From a virus: a stretch of DNA of 35,859 bases. Below, in pieces: positions 1 to 8,300 of this stretch. The notes beneath the pieces are model-generated. The model was not told the DNA's origin. It ran no database searches and worked only from the letters and a program-made list of their open reading frames with translations. Both the position numbers and the translations under genes were made by a program. The stretch covers positions 1 to 35,859 of IMG/VR virus record IMGVR_UViG_3300046532_004207; one strand, written 5' to 3'. How positions within the stretch are numbered: the stretch's first letter is position 1; each line of letters starts with the position of its first letter.

Positions 1-324
1 AATCGTACTGCTTGGAGTAACTGAAGAGGTCGTGGTTATTGTCGGAGTAACTGTCGGGGTCGTCGTATTAGTCGGCGTTATGGAAGGAGTTGCGGTTATT
101 GTTGGAGTTACCGTACTGGTTGGCGTTTGGGTTTGTGTTGGAGTAACCGTACTGCTTGGAGTAATCGTACTGCTTGGAGTAACTGAAGAGGTCGTGGTTA
201 TTGTCGGAGTAACTGTCGGGGTCGTCGTATTAGTCGGCGTTATGGAAGGAGTTGCGGTTATGGTGGGAGTTACCGTACTGGTCGGTGTCTGAGTTTGGGC
301 TGGAGTAGCCGTGTTACTCGGAGT
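1..324 (-). repeat. 162-bp tandem repeat in Thr-Pro stalk
   Basis: Bases 1-162 and 163-324 are two copies of a 162-bp unit (54 codons). By eye the first 99 bases are identical and the rest is diverged. A looser third copy resumes near 343 with an 18-bp insertion. The unit length is a multiple of three, so copy-number change would lengthen or shorten the stalk without breaking the frame. Confidence 0.8.
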
Positions 325-1005
325 AACCGTGCTGCTCGGAGTAACTGTGCTGCTCGGAGTAACTGAAGAGGTTGCGGTTGCTGTTGGGGTAACCGAAGAG
401 GTTGCCGTGGCCGTTGGCGTTGCCGTGCTGTCTGGTGTTGTGCTCGGAGTGGGAGTTATGCTTGCTGTAGGAGTAGCGGAAGGGGTGATGCTCGCAGTGG
501 GCGTTACAGTCGAAGTAACCGTACTCGTGGGAGTGCTTGTTGTGTCGGGAACCATAGACTGCGTAGGCGAAGGAGTGGTCGTACTCGTTGGCGTTATCGT
601 ATTCGTCGGAGTTACCGTATTTGTTGGAGTTAAAGTCGGAGTTACCGTATTAGTCGGGGTTATCGAGGGCGTCACGTTCGAAGTTCTGGTAATACTCGGA
701 GTAGGCGACGGAGAGGGCGTTGGGCAAGGGAAATTAATGCCTGATATGGTAGGATTAATACATGCCACTTCACCCCTTTGGTTATATGCGCTAACCTTAT
801 AATTGTAGGAGTACCCATTACATCCGGTGACTATATCCATTCCGGTCACCTCTATTTCCCCAACGTCCGCCGCGCTCAGGGTTTCAATAATCTGAAATGA
901 CCCCTCGGATCCATTTAATACCTCCTGCCTGTACACCCTATACTCATCAGCCTGATTATTAGAGTGATTGTTGTGCAGAAAACTATAATATACCTTAAAG
1001 TCCAT
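1..1005 (-). CDS. FnIII-like head with Thr-Pro repeat stalk, virion fibre or surface protein (partial)
   Basis: This reading frame is open from ATG at 1005 to the window edge (335 codons, no stop), so the C-terminus is missing. Residues about 1-90 read like a fibronectin type III domain: YRVYRQEV, then YNYKVSAYNQRGE. After CPTPSPSPTPS the rest is Thr/Pro/Ser with period-four to period-six units such as TPTNTVTPT, TPSITPT and TPSSTVTP. There are few charged residues, as expected for an extended stalk. The DNA holds a 162-bp tandem duplication (1-162 and 163-324). The long opposite-strand frames rich in VGV are shadows of this repeat. It is the last of four leftward genes and starts 56 nt after the 329-aa gene. 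No Shine-Dalgarno is visible; a TATAATAC box lies 5 nt before the ATG. A fibre, decoration or adhesin role is inferred. The Thr-rich stalk would suit O-glycosylation by the enzymes at 32627-35528, but this is untested. Confidence 0.75.
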   Translation of the reverse strand, partial: MDFKVYYSFLHNNHSNNQADEYRVYRQEVLNGSEGSFQIIETLSAADVGEIEVTGMDIVTGCNGYSYNYKVSAYNQRGEVACINPTISGINFPCPTPSPSPTPSITRTSNVTPSITPTNTVTPTLTPTNTVTPTNTITPTSTTTPSPTQSMVPDTTSTPTSTVTSTVTPTASITPSATPTASITPTPSTTPDSTATPTATATSSVTPTATATSSVTPSSTVTPSSTVTPSNTATPAQTQTPTSTVTPTITATPSITPTNTTTPTVTPTITTTSSVTPSSTITPSSTVTPTQTQTPTSTVTPTITATPSITPTNTTTPTVTPTITTTSSVTPSSTI

Positions 1006-1010
1006 AAAAA

Positions 1011-1018
1011 GTATTATA
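1011..1018 (-). promoter_or_regulatory. TATAATAC box before the Thr-Pro gene
   Basis: On the minus strand TATAATAC lies 5 nt upstream of ATG 1005. It sits in the loop of a weak AT-rich inverted repeat (AAAAAG at 1006-1011, CTTTTT at 1023-1028). It resembles a sigma70 -10 box or a T4-type late promoter core. The same octamer precedes the ATG at 32202, and a nine-base relative precedes the ATG at 21957. The position would give an almost leaderless mRNA, so function is uncertain. Confidence 0.3.
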
Positions 1019-1061
1019 CACTCTTTTTAGAATAAATTAAAAAAAGAAAAATTCCAGTTTA

Positions 1062-2051
1062 TTATTCCGTAAGGGTTAGAGAGTACGGAGGAAATGGTAA
1101 TTCCGGCCCGAGTCTTAACCCGCGAGGGGCTAAAGGCGGACCCATTGTGGCTGGAGCTCTGTTTGCTACAGGCTCAAAAAGCTCGCCCCTTGGGAATCTA
1201 TGAGCGACCAAATTAAAATCCGCAAAACCTATATACAAACCAGGGTGAGTCTGTTTCGCAATTCTATCGTTAAGCTTTGAGACACTCACTCCGTCAACAT
1301 GAAACACGCTTCTACTGTTTTGCCTATTAAAGTATCTATCACTTAAATCTTTATAGTCAAAACTCCCAAGTTTTAGATCTCCAAATTCATTTAATGGGTA
1401 TTCATTATATCCAACATTAGCTATTGTTGTGTGATTTAAATCCTTCAGTATGGAAAACACTCCATCCAGCTGATAGGAACTTTCTGAAAATATTACGCAC
1501 CTAACGAAAGATTTCGTGGCGTCCTCACCCCCAAATGCAAAAGGGTCGTTGTGGCCACTCTGATAAGATATGAATATAGCGGGAACAACTTGATCGTATG
1601 GCTTAATACCTTCGTATATATCCTGATCAAATCTACTGTTTTTATCAAATTTAGTTTCTATTAACAGCTCTTCCTCTGTTTGGTCAGTAATGTATATATT
1701 AAAATCCTTGACCGAGTATATACCCTCCACATCATCCGCAGATCCCGCTAGGGATTTTGGAATCAAGACTCTTCCGTTATTAAAATCATACTTTATGTCT
1801 TGTTGGTTTTTTGCTATATATAGTCCGTTTAATGTCACCCCATCTATAACCTGAGCGTTACTTATGGATGAATCCGCCACCCATTGTTTGTGCGGAGAGG
1901 CGAAGGAGTTGAAATTAGAATCAAGCCTTTCATCATTTTGAAAATAGAAGGATGACTCTATATTTTGAAATGCTTCCCCCCTACTTAGTATAACATAGTC
2001 AAGCCATAAGGCAAAACTTGTAATAATTTGATGTTGAAATTGTGGTTTCAT
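1062..2051 (-). CDS. Uncharacterised protein, probable virion or head-tail joining component (329 aa)
   Basis: I do not recognise a named family. ATG at 2051 overlaps the stop of the 201-aa gene by one base (TAATG), so the two are probably translationally coupled. The protein is soluble in appearance, with no signal peptide or convincing membrane helix. The N-terminus has an aromatic stretch ending ALWLDYVILSRG, followed by mixed alpha/beta sequence. The last 40 or so residues change character to Pro/Arg/Gly-rich (from about RAPATMG to PYSLTLTE), like an exposed tail. I checked that this end is in frame and not an obvious frameshift. Its place in a leftward block next to the tail genes suggests a neck, tail-completion or other structural protein; this is inferred from context only. 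Confidence 0.7.
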   Translation of the reverse strand: MKPQFQHQIITSFALWLDYVILSRGEAFQNIESSFYFQNDERLDSNFNSFASPHKQWVADSSISNAQVIDGVTLNGLYIAKNQQDIKYDFNNGRVLIPKSLAGSADDVEGIYSVKDFNIYITDQTEEELLIETKFDKNSRFDQDIYEGIKPYDQVVPAIFISYQSGHNDPFAFGGEDATKSFVRCVIFSESSYQLDGVFSILKDLNHTTIANVGYNEYPLNEFGDLKLGSFDYKDLSDRYFNRQNSRSVFHVDGVSVSKLNDRIAKQTHPGLYIGFADFNLVAHRFPRGELFEPVANRAPATMGPPLAPRGLRLGPELPFPPYSLTLTE

Positions 2052-2656
2052 TATACTATGGCTATTTTATTTAGGGTTGAGACTCTCACTTGGAATCTTT
2101 TCAAGATGTCCGATATATAGCTAGTGGGAGAAAAAGCCGCTCCGGAAACTTGACCTTTAGACTGAATTCCTCTCCCTGATCTACTAGTGGGAGCTTCTTT
2201 ATATAAATATTGCCCCAAATTGGATATTCCATTCTCAATACCCTTCGCCCAGCTCCTTCCATTAGCCCAAGGCAATGGAGTCACCCCAAAGATCTCTTCC
2301 GCAGTTGGGGTCATGACTATCGTCCTTGAACTCCCGTCCCTGCTTACGAACGTTGATCCTATAGTAACGTCCTGAAGTTTATAATGTATTGGGGCGGTAG
2401 GGCTATCTCCTGACTCAAAACCTATGAACGAAAACAAATTCCCTTTTCCATTTAAAGTCCCTGAGGTGTTTTGGGCTGATGGTCCAGCCTCGATCTCCAC
2501 CGTAATGGGGTGGTCGGAAAACTCCTTAATTAGTTCTTGCTTTAATTGAGTAAACTCACTATGAACGATAAGCTTGACCTTGGCAATGTATTCTATCGAT
2601 TTGCTTAGGTCTATCTGAAGAGCTATTGCCTTTGCGGTTATTGGTCTAATAGGCAT
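2051..2656 (-). CDS. Uncharacterised protein, candidate neck or tail-completion protein (201 aa)
   Basis: The start is ATG 2656 with a good ribosome site (GAGGG, about 7 nt upstream). The stop overlaps the next gene by one base. The N-terminal part is a charged helix (LIVHSEFTQLKQELIKEF). A Gly/Asn/Ser stretch follows with the phrases HPITVEIEAGP and GNLFSFIGFESG, then a beta-rich middle and a basic C-terminus (ILKRFQVRV). The pattern of a helix followed by HP-x-T-x-E-(I/L)-x-x-G and a GNLFSFIGF turn looks like a conserved small phage structural protein of the head-tail joining type. I cannot assign a family with certainty. It lies in a tightly packed leftward block with the 152-aa and 329-aa genes. 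Confidence 0.7.
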   Translation of the reverse strand: MPIRPITAKAIALQIDLSKSIEYIAKVKLIVHSEFTQLKQELIKEFSDHPITVEIEAGPSAQNTSGTLNGKGNLFSFIGFESGDSPTAPIHYKLQDVTIGSTFVSRDGSSRTIVMTPTAEEIFGVTPLPWANGRSWAKGIENGISNLGQYLYKEAPTSRSGRGIQSKGQVSGAAFSPTSYISDILKRFQVRVSTLNKIAIV

Positions 2657-2659
2657 AAC

Positions 2660-3118
2660 TTATCCCTCGTCCACAGGCTTTAAGTAAAAAGTATAATACT
2701 TTGGGGAAAAAAGTCCGTGAGGCATCTCGTCACTAATCACCGAAAACTTCCTCCCGTCAAACTCGCATCTTTTTGTCCCCTTTAAATATCCGTATCCAGT
2801 TTCATCAACCTTAACTCTCACTTCCCCTACATGCTTTTCTACTTTTATCTGGGCTCCTACGTCCCTATCAAAAACGTCCTCGTTTTGTCTCCCTATATAT
2901 AATATCCTAGCCTTAAACGTTGCCTGAACGACACTTCTCTTGATTGATTTGACTTGACCTTTTACATTTTTATACAAATAATTGTAGTTTGGATCGGTAC
3001 TAAGAATCACTCTCTGAGCCTCTTTTATGAATTTTATGTCACGAGCAAACGTGTCATGTATATCATCAAAAACAGACTCAAACCTATTCTTATCGCTATC
3101 ACTAATTAAAGAACCCAT
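2660..3118 (-). CDS. Uncharacterised small protein of the leftward block (152 aa)
   Basis: I take ATG 3118 (MGSLISDSDKN). A TTG six codons upstream (3136) is open but has no ribosome site. The stop lies 3 nt from the next start. The N-terminal third is helical and charged (RFESVFDDIHDTF, IKFIKEAQRVIL). The C-terminal two thirds look beta-rich, with alternating residues (FKARILYIGRQ, VEKHVGEVRVKVDETGYG). There is no signal peptide or membrane segment. It is first in the leftward block, directly facing the rightward gene at 3175. A virion-assembly role is possible by position; no family was recognised. Confidence 0.65.
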   Translation of the reverse strand: MGSLISDSDKNRFESVFDDIHDTFARDIKFIKEAQRVILSTDPNYNYLYKNVKGQVKSIKRSVVQATFKARILYIGRQNEDVFDRDVGAQIKVEKHVGEVRVKVDETGYGYLKGTKRCEFDGRKFSVISDEMPHGLFSPKYYTFYLKPVDEG

Positions 3119-3174
3119 GCTTTTTTTTACACACAAAGCAAGAATAATGTGTATTATTTATTGGTATAAGGTTT
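3119..3174. promoter_or_regulatory. Divergent intergenic control region
   Basis: These 56 bases separate the leftward block from the rightward tail block, so promoters for both directions should lie here or within the flanking genes. On the plus strand GTGTATTAT (3149-3157) lies upstream of an AAGG ribosome site and ATG 3175. On the minus strand the same bases read TAAATAATAC about 32 nt before ATG 3118. The region is strongly AT-rich. The promoter assignment is inferred from layout. Confidence 0.4.
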
Positions 3175-3456
3175 ATGGAAGCAAAAGAATTTCTTTCGGA
3201 TAGGGTAAATGGAAGCACTAAAAGCTTATTTAAGAGTTTCTTAGTTCTTATAGAAGATCTGCATGCAGAGAACCAAATCTGTTTTAGCAAATTAAAACAC
3301 AACCTCCCAGAGCATTCTGGCATCATCGATCAGGCAAATTACTTCGATGAGGATAAAATGCAATATCTTCGAAAGAAAATTCTAGACATAGGAAATGAAT
3401 CAATTAGAGGGGCAAATTCTGATTTTGAAAAATTTACTATAAAATTTAATTTTTAA
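3175..3456 (+). CDS. Small uncharacterised protein (93 aa)
   Basis: The start ATG 3175 has an AAGG ribosome site 4 nt upstream (TAAGGTTTATG). The protein is largely helical and charged: an N-terminal helix around SLFKSFLVLIEDLHAE and a C-terminal helix around YLRKKILDIGNES. No family was recognised. It is the first rightward gene, 35 nt before the first putative tail chaperone, and could belong to that operon. An overlapping minus-strand frame (3102-3326) lacks a ribosome site and would clash with the divergent arrangement, so I treat it as a shadow. Confidence 0.6.
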   Translation: MEAKEFLSDRVNGSTKSLFKSFLVLIEDLHAENQICFSKLKHNLPEHSGIIDQANYFDEDKMQYLRKKILDIGNESIRGANSDFEKFTIKFNF

Positions 3457-3491
3457 TATTACTATATTAATACAAAACAAAGGAATAAGGA

Positions 3492-4340
3492 ATGTATACA
3501 AAAACAAACAAAGAAATATATAGGTTTAAAGTTTTTCTTGATCAAGAAATTGAGAAGGAAGTCGACGTTGAAAAGGAGGTCGAGGTCGAGAGGGACGTTG
3601 AGGTAGAGAAGAAGCGCAAAAACAAGGATACGGGTAAAATGGAAACATATACCGTTTCCGAGAAAAAGATGGTCAAGGAAAAGCAGATCGTAAAAGAGAA
3701 GCGATCCGAGAAAGATACCGTTGAGCATACATTCTCGATCAAGCAGCCCACTCGCCGAGAAATGGAGGAGGCCGATATGGAATACAGCATCGAAATGAGC
3801 AAGTGCGTCAAGCAGGGAGTCCTAACTAAAGCCATGCTCCTCAACAAGTACAGTGACTCGGGGGGAATTATGAGTGAGGCGGAAGCTAAGGACCTCGGAA
3901 GTATGTACGGCAGACTCTCTGAACTCCAAACCGAATTTACCGCTTGGAAGATGGGCGATAAACAAAAATTTTCAGACAAGCAAAAAGCAGTCGTAGACGA
4001 AATGGCTATGCTCAGAAGGGATATCGCAAAGACGGAAACGAATTTCTCCGCACTCCTAAACCACACGGCGGACAATAAGGCTCAAGCTAGAGTTATATCT
4101 TGGTATCTATTATTCCTAACTCAAAAGTATGCGGATGAAAATTCGGAACCATACTTTTCCGGAAGTACGTTTGACGAAAAACTAGACTCCCTATATAAGA
4201 TGGAGGAGGAGGAGGATGATCTCCTTGCTCTTGTTTATGATAAGCTTACTGCATTTACTAGCTTTTGGTACTTTAGCGTATCCGCCTCCATGGAGGACTT
4301 CCAAAATCTGGAAAAAGATATAGAAGAAGGCAACTTGTGA
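3492..4340 (+). CDS. Probable tail assembly chaperone, first frame (gpG position, 282 aa)
   Basis: The start ATG 3492 follows an AAGGAATAAGGA ribosome site. Residues about 18-75 are an extreme Glu/Lys/Val segment (EKEVDVEKEVEVERDVEVE, VSEKKMVKEKQIVKEK). The rest is helical and acidic, ending MEDFQNLEKDIEEGNL. No catalytic motif is seen. Two consecutive genes directly before the tape measure gene is the classical place of tail assembly chaperones (lambda gpG/gpGT), which coat the tape measure protein during assembly. That placement is the main argument; I see no clear sequence match. Its stop (4338-4340) is one base before the next frame, and a fusion by frameshift is possible. Confidence 0.55.
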   Translation: MYTKTNKEIYRFKVFLDQEIEKEVDVEKEVEVERDVEVEKKRKNKDTGKMETYTVSEKKMVKEKQIVKEKRSEKDTVEHTFSIKQPTRREMEEADMEYSIEMSKCVKQGVLTKAMLLNKYSDSGGIMSEAEAKDLGSMYGRLSELQTEFTAWKMGDKQKFSDKQKAVVDEMAMLRRDIAKTETNFSALLNHTADNKAQARVISWYLLFLTQKYADENSEPYFSGSTFDEKLDSLYKMEEEEDDLLALVYDKLTAFTSFWYFSVSASMEDFQNLEKDIEEGNL

Positions 4341-4341
4341 T

Positions 4342-5346
4342 GTGGATCTCTCCGAATATAGAAAAATATTCAAGGAGATAGTTGAGGGCTACACTAAGGC
4401 AAAGATAGGCGAGTCCACATACTACATAAAGCATCTGAGTGCCCTCGATCAGGTTGATATTGACGAGGTTCGGAAGAGTTATTATGATAACGCGATAAAG
4501 AGGGGCATACCTTCCGAGAAAGAAGTGCTTAAAGCTTTATCCGATGAAGGTCAATGGACGGAGAAGGATCAGGGAGAGATTGACAGGCTTGGAGTATTTA
4601 TCTCTCAACTCCAACAAAACAAAACCCAATTAGTCCTCAAGTCTCAAATAGACAAGCAAAACGAGACTATCCAGAAAACTAGAGCTAAGATCGATGGGCT
4701 TAATGCAAAGCTTAAATCCCTAATGGGAGTCAACGCCGAAGATTATGCAGACAAAAGATCAAATGATTATTACATTATAAAGTCCTTCTATGAGGACAAG
4801 GATCTTAATACTCCGCTTTTCCCAGAAGAATCGAGCTTTAACGATCTATATGCAGAAGAAGTCCAAGCTTTAGTTACTTGCTATAACAATACCTTCCTCT
4901 CTTTTGAGGAATTAAAAATTCAAGAAATGATTCTTCAGGATTTTTATTATATTTATTTTCCCTTTAGTGATGATACTGTTGGGTTTTATGGGTCTCCAGT
5001 GGTTCAGCTTACGTATAATCAATTAAAATTAATTGTATATACTAAAATATTTAAAAACATTTTCGAAACAAATAAACACATTCCGGCAAAAATCAAAAAG
5101 GATCCCAAGGCCTTACTTGACTATGGTAGCATTTCTGATGATGCGAAGGAAAAAATGAAAAACAAACTTGACTCCGGTCAGGACGGAGCAACACTGTTCG
5201 GTGCTACTGATGAAGATTATGAGTATGCCGGCCTAGATAAACCCTCCGATAAGGTCGGAGTCTCCCTCCATAAAGCTGCAGAGAAAAAAGGAGGATCTCT
5301 CAGCATGGAAGATTTAATGGAATTAAGCGGCATACCCAAAAAATAA
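4342..5346 (+). CDS. Probable tail assembly chaperone, second frame (gpT position, 334 aa)
   Basis: The start is GTG 4342, one base after the previous stop. An out-of-frame ATG overlaps that stop (TGATG at 4338-4342), so initiation here would use GTG by coupling, or the protein is made by frameshift. The frame is open upstream only to 4324. Residues about 80-130 form a predicted coiled coil (ISQLQQNKTQLVLKSQIDKQ, then IDGLNAKLKSLMG). A middle segment is rich in aromatics (MILQDFYYIYFPF). The C-terminus is acidic and Lys-rich, ending MEDLMELSGIPKK. It lies 29 nt before the tape measure gene, as expected for a chaperone. Function rests on position; it could be another tail assembly factor. Confidence 0.55.
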   Translation: MDLSEYRKIFKEIVEGYTKAKIGESTYYIKHLSALDQVDIDEVRKSYYDNAIKRGIPSEKEVLKALSDEGQWTEKDQGEIDRLGVFISQLQQNKTQLVLKSQIDKQNETIQKTRAKIDGLNAKLKSLMGVNAEDYADKRSNDYYIIKSFYEDKDLNTPLFPEESSFNDLYAEEVQALVTCYNNTFLSFEELKIQEMILQDFYYIYFPFSDDTVGFYGSPVVQLTYNQLKLIVYTKIFKNIFETNKHIPAKIKKDPKALLDYGSISDDAKEKMKNKLDSGQDGATLFGATDEDYEYAGLDKPSDKVGVSLHKAAEKKGGSLSMEDLMELSGIPKK

Positions 5347-5375
5347 AGTGTACTTATCCCTAACAGGAAAAAGGC

Positions 5376-8300
5376 ATGCAAGGATTAGGATTAAAAACTT
5401 ATCAAATTGGCTTAGGGCAAAGCGTTGAGGCTGTCGTAAGTAGGATTAACAGGCGAGGTCTGGCAGTTAAGGTCAGAGCTAGTGACTTCACTCAACCCCT
5501 TGGGAGAATGTCCGCCAAGGCGAATGAATTTACTAAGTCGCTGGAAGCTTCAAACGCTCGAGTTATTGCCTTCGGAGCTTCTGCCGCTATCATTGGCGGA
5601 GTTACCACTTCCTTCGTTCAGCTAGTGGTACAGGCGACAAAAGTTGAAAAAATCCTTGGCGATATTAATGCGGTATTGAATACTAGCGTTGCTAATTTGG
5701 AGAAATTTGGTGACGGTCTTTTTAATGTTGCCAGAAATACATCCCAATCACTTGAGGTCGCCGCTGAGGCTGCTCTTGAATTTTCTCGTCAGGGTTTAAG
5801 TATGGAGGAGACTCTTAAGCGCACTAATGATGCGCTAATATTAACTCGACTAACCGGACTGAAGGCTGCAGATTCAGTTAAGGGCCTTACTGCTGCGGTG
5901 AATGGGTTTGCGGATGTGGGGCTCAGCACCGCCTCCATAATTAACAAGCTAGCAGCCGTAGACGTTAAATTTGCCGTTAGCGCCGATGATCTGATTAATG
6001 CTCTGGCAAGAGCTGGGGCCGTTGCCCAAGATGCAGGAGTTAGTTTTGACCAACTCATAGGAGCTGTTACCGCCGCTCAACAGATTACGGCTCGAGGTGG
6101 ATCCGTTATTGGTAATAGTTTTAAGACAATTTTCACAAGGATACAAAGAAGCTCAACGGTTAACCGACTTGAGGAGCTTGGCATTGCGGTTAAGGACATC
6201 ACAGGGAAAACTCTTCCCGCCCTTACCGTGCTTCAGAATCTATCAGACACATATGACACTTTGGCTTATTCAACTAAGGCCGCAGTTGCCGAACAAGTTG
6301 GTGGGGTTTTTCAGATCAACGTCCTTAAGGCTGCTCTAAAGGATTTAGGCAAGGAGAACTCAATATATACGCAAGCCACACTAACCTCCTCATCTGCAAC
6401 CAATCAAGCCTACCAAAAGAATGCTCAACTGCAAAAAACCCTATCTTCAATCGCAGAACAGACCCTCACTACAGTCAGGGAATTAACCGCTAATCTAGGC
6501 GAGTTAACCATCGCCCCAGCCCTTAAGGAGTTTCTGGATGCCGCCAATAAGATAATGGGAGTCTTCTCGGATATGCTAGGGGAAAAGGAAGGGGAAAGCA
6601 TAGGGGGCGATTTTGCGAAAGGTATTTCTCGAGCCATAGGTAATGTTATGGCTGGACCCGGCATGTTTGCTTTAGTTATGATTTTCGCTAAATTATTCAG
6701 CCAAGCCTTTAAGTTTGCTAAAAACTCCGTTAAGGATCTCCTTCAAATTCAGTCAATAAAAGAGAAAGAGAGGGCTATACAGGAATCAATTGTTGACGCC
6801 ATGATTCAAAACGAGACCTTATCCACGGAATTGTTAAAGCTTAGTGGAAACAAAGCTAAACAGGAAGAGATAGTGCTCAAGCTTCTACAGAAACAGACAG
6901 CCCAAATAGAAGCTCAAAGACAAATAGCCAAAGACATAGCTCCCTCACTCAGGAGAGCGGGGGTTCAGCCTAACTTAATCGTCGAACCCGCCAAGAAGAC
7001 TAAGGCTTCTGGCCACATTCCTTCATTCGGCCCAGCGACGCCAATGGAGAGCAGAAAGGAGAGGGCGGGAGCTCAAAAAGCTGGATATGCTGCCGGACCA
7101 GTATCTACCATGTCTATCCCTCAAATGGGAAGGGTGGTATATAATAAAAAAGAAACTGTAAAGAAATTTGATGGAATGAGACAACCAGCTATTATGCCCC
7201 CACAGGAAAGTATGGCCGGCAAAACATACAGGAAGGACTTCTCTGGCAAGCATGGATTTGATCCCTATAAAAACTCTGGCTTTATCCCGAGTTTCGCTGT
7301 AGCTCCTGTCAGGGGAACCCCTCAATCTGTATTCTGGGACTATAAGGGTAATCGACGCAAGTCAGCTCTTAGTGGTGACGACACAAGGGAGCTAAGGGAA
7401 GTTCATGGGTATGACTATGTGAATAATTCTTGGCAAGGAATCAACAAAACTGGATTTAGGCTCAACCCCAAGGCAAAAAATATCAACAAGAAATACTATA
7501 AGAATGTGGGTCGGGGAGCTGAACCGGTACGCCTTTCGTACCTAGAGGAAATGATGTACCACGATAGAAGGCTTCCCATAACGGACAAAACAGCAGTTCG
7601 CTCCTTCGAAAAAGAACGCGGCCTACCTTCGGGGAATTCTATATCCGGAGATTCTTACATGAACCCTGATTTCAAGAAAAAAACCGGAGTTAAGGGGTTG
7701 AGTGATCTGGGGCCGCACATGAAGAAGGGCGGTCTAGAGGGTCCAGTAATTATAGGGTATGACTCCAGACAAAACAAAATTCAATTATCAGAGGGGCATC
7801 ATAGGGTGGCTGCAGCTCTAGATCTCAACAGCGGCCTGAAGGGTCAGGGTGGAGACTTTCACAGGAATATTCCCGCACTAGTTCAGGGCGGACCCCTAGA
7901 CTCAACAGGCGGAAGAGATTACAGTATGGGAGTTGTAAACCTAAGCAAAACACCCCGAAAGATACCAAAGAGCGTAACTGAAGCGTTAAAATATAATTCA
8001 GGCCGAGTTGTTGGAGGGACATGGAAGCCTTCCGAGTTTGGAATTCCTAATTTTGCACTCGAGGCAGCTAGGATAGGGAGCTCAAACATACTGAGGCTGC
8101 CAACGTCAAGGATGATTACGGAAACAACGAAGACGGACTTTAAAGGGAAAAAGCATACGGGATGGAAAACCCTAGAAGCCCCACTTGACAATATTCAGAA
8201 ATTCGCCGCATCTTATGCTGATGAGTTTTCGGCCCTAAAGGGAATGGGGATCAATCTTCTTCAGCGTAAAATGTATTTCGCAAACCAAACCTCATTGGTT

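Noticed and set aside
32-802. Plus-strand open frames rich in VGVTVLVGV
   Set aside because: They are the complement of a Thr-Pro repeat encoded on the minus strand, which has an ATG, a folded N-terminal domain and 335 open codons.
1006-1028. AAAAAG...CTTTTT inverted repeat considered as a terminator between the 329-aa gene and the Thr-Pro gene
   Set aside because: The stem is only six AT-rich pairs with no GC core, too weak for a factor-independent terminator.
2187-2375. Plus-strand 62-codon frame antisense to the 201-aa gene
   Set aside because: No ribosome site, and the minus-strand gene has a strong GAGGG site and conserved-looking protein phrases.
3542-4075. Minus-strand 177-codon frame rich in Ser/Phe/Thr
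   Set aside because: It is antisense to the Glu/Lys-rich chaperone gene, whose GAA/GAG/AAG codons lack antisense stops; no ribosome site or plausible protein pattern.
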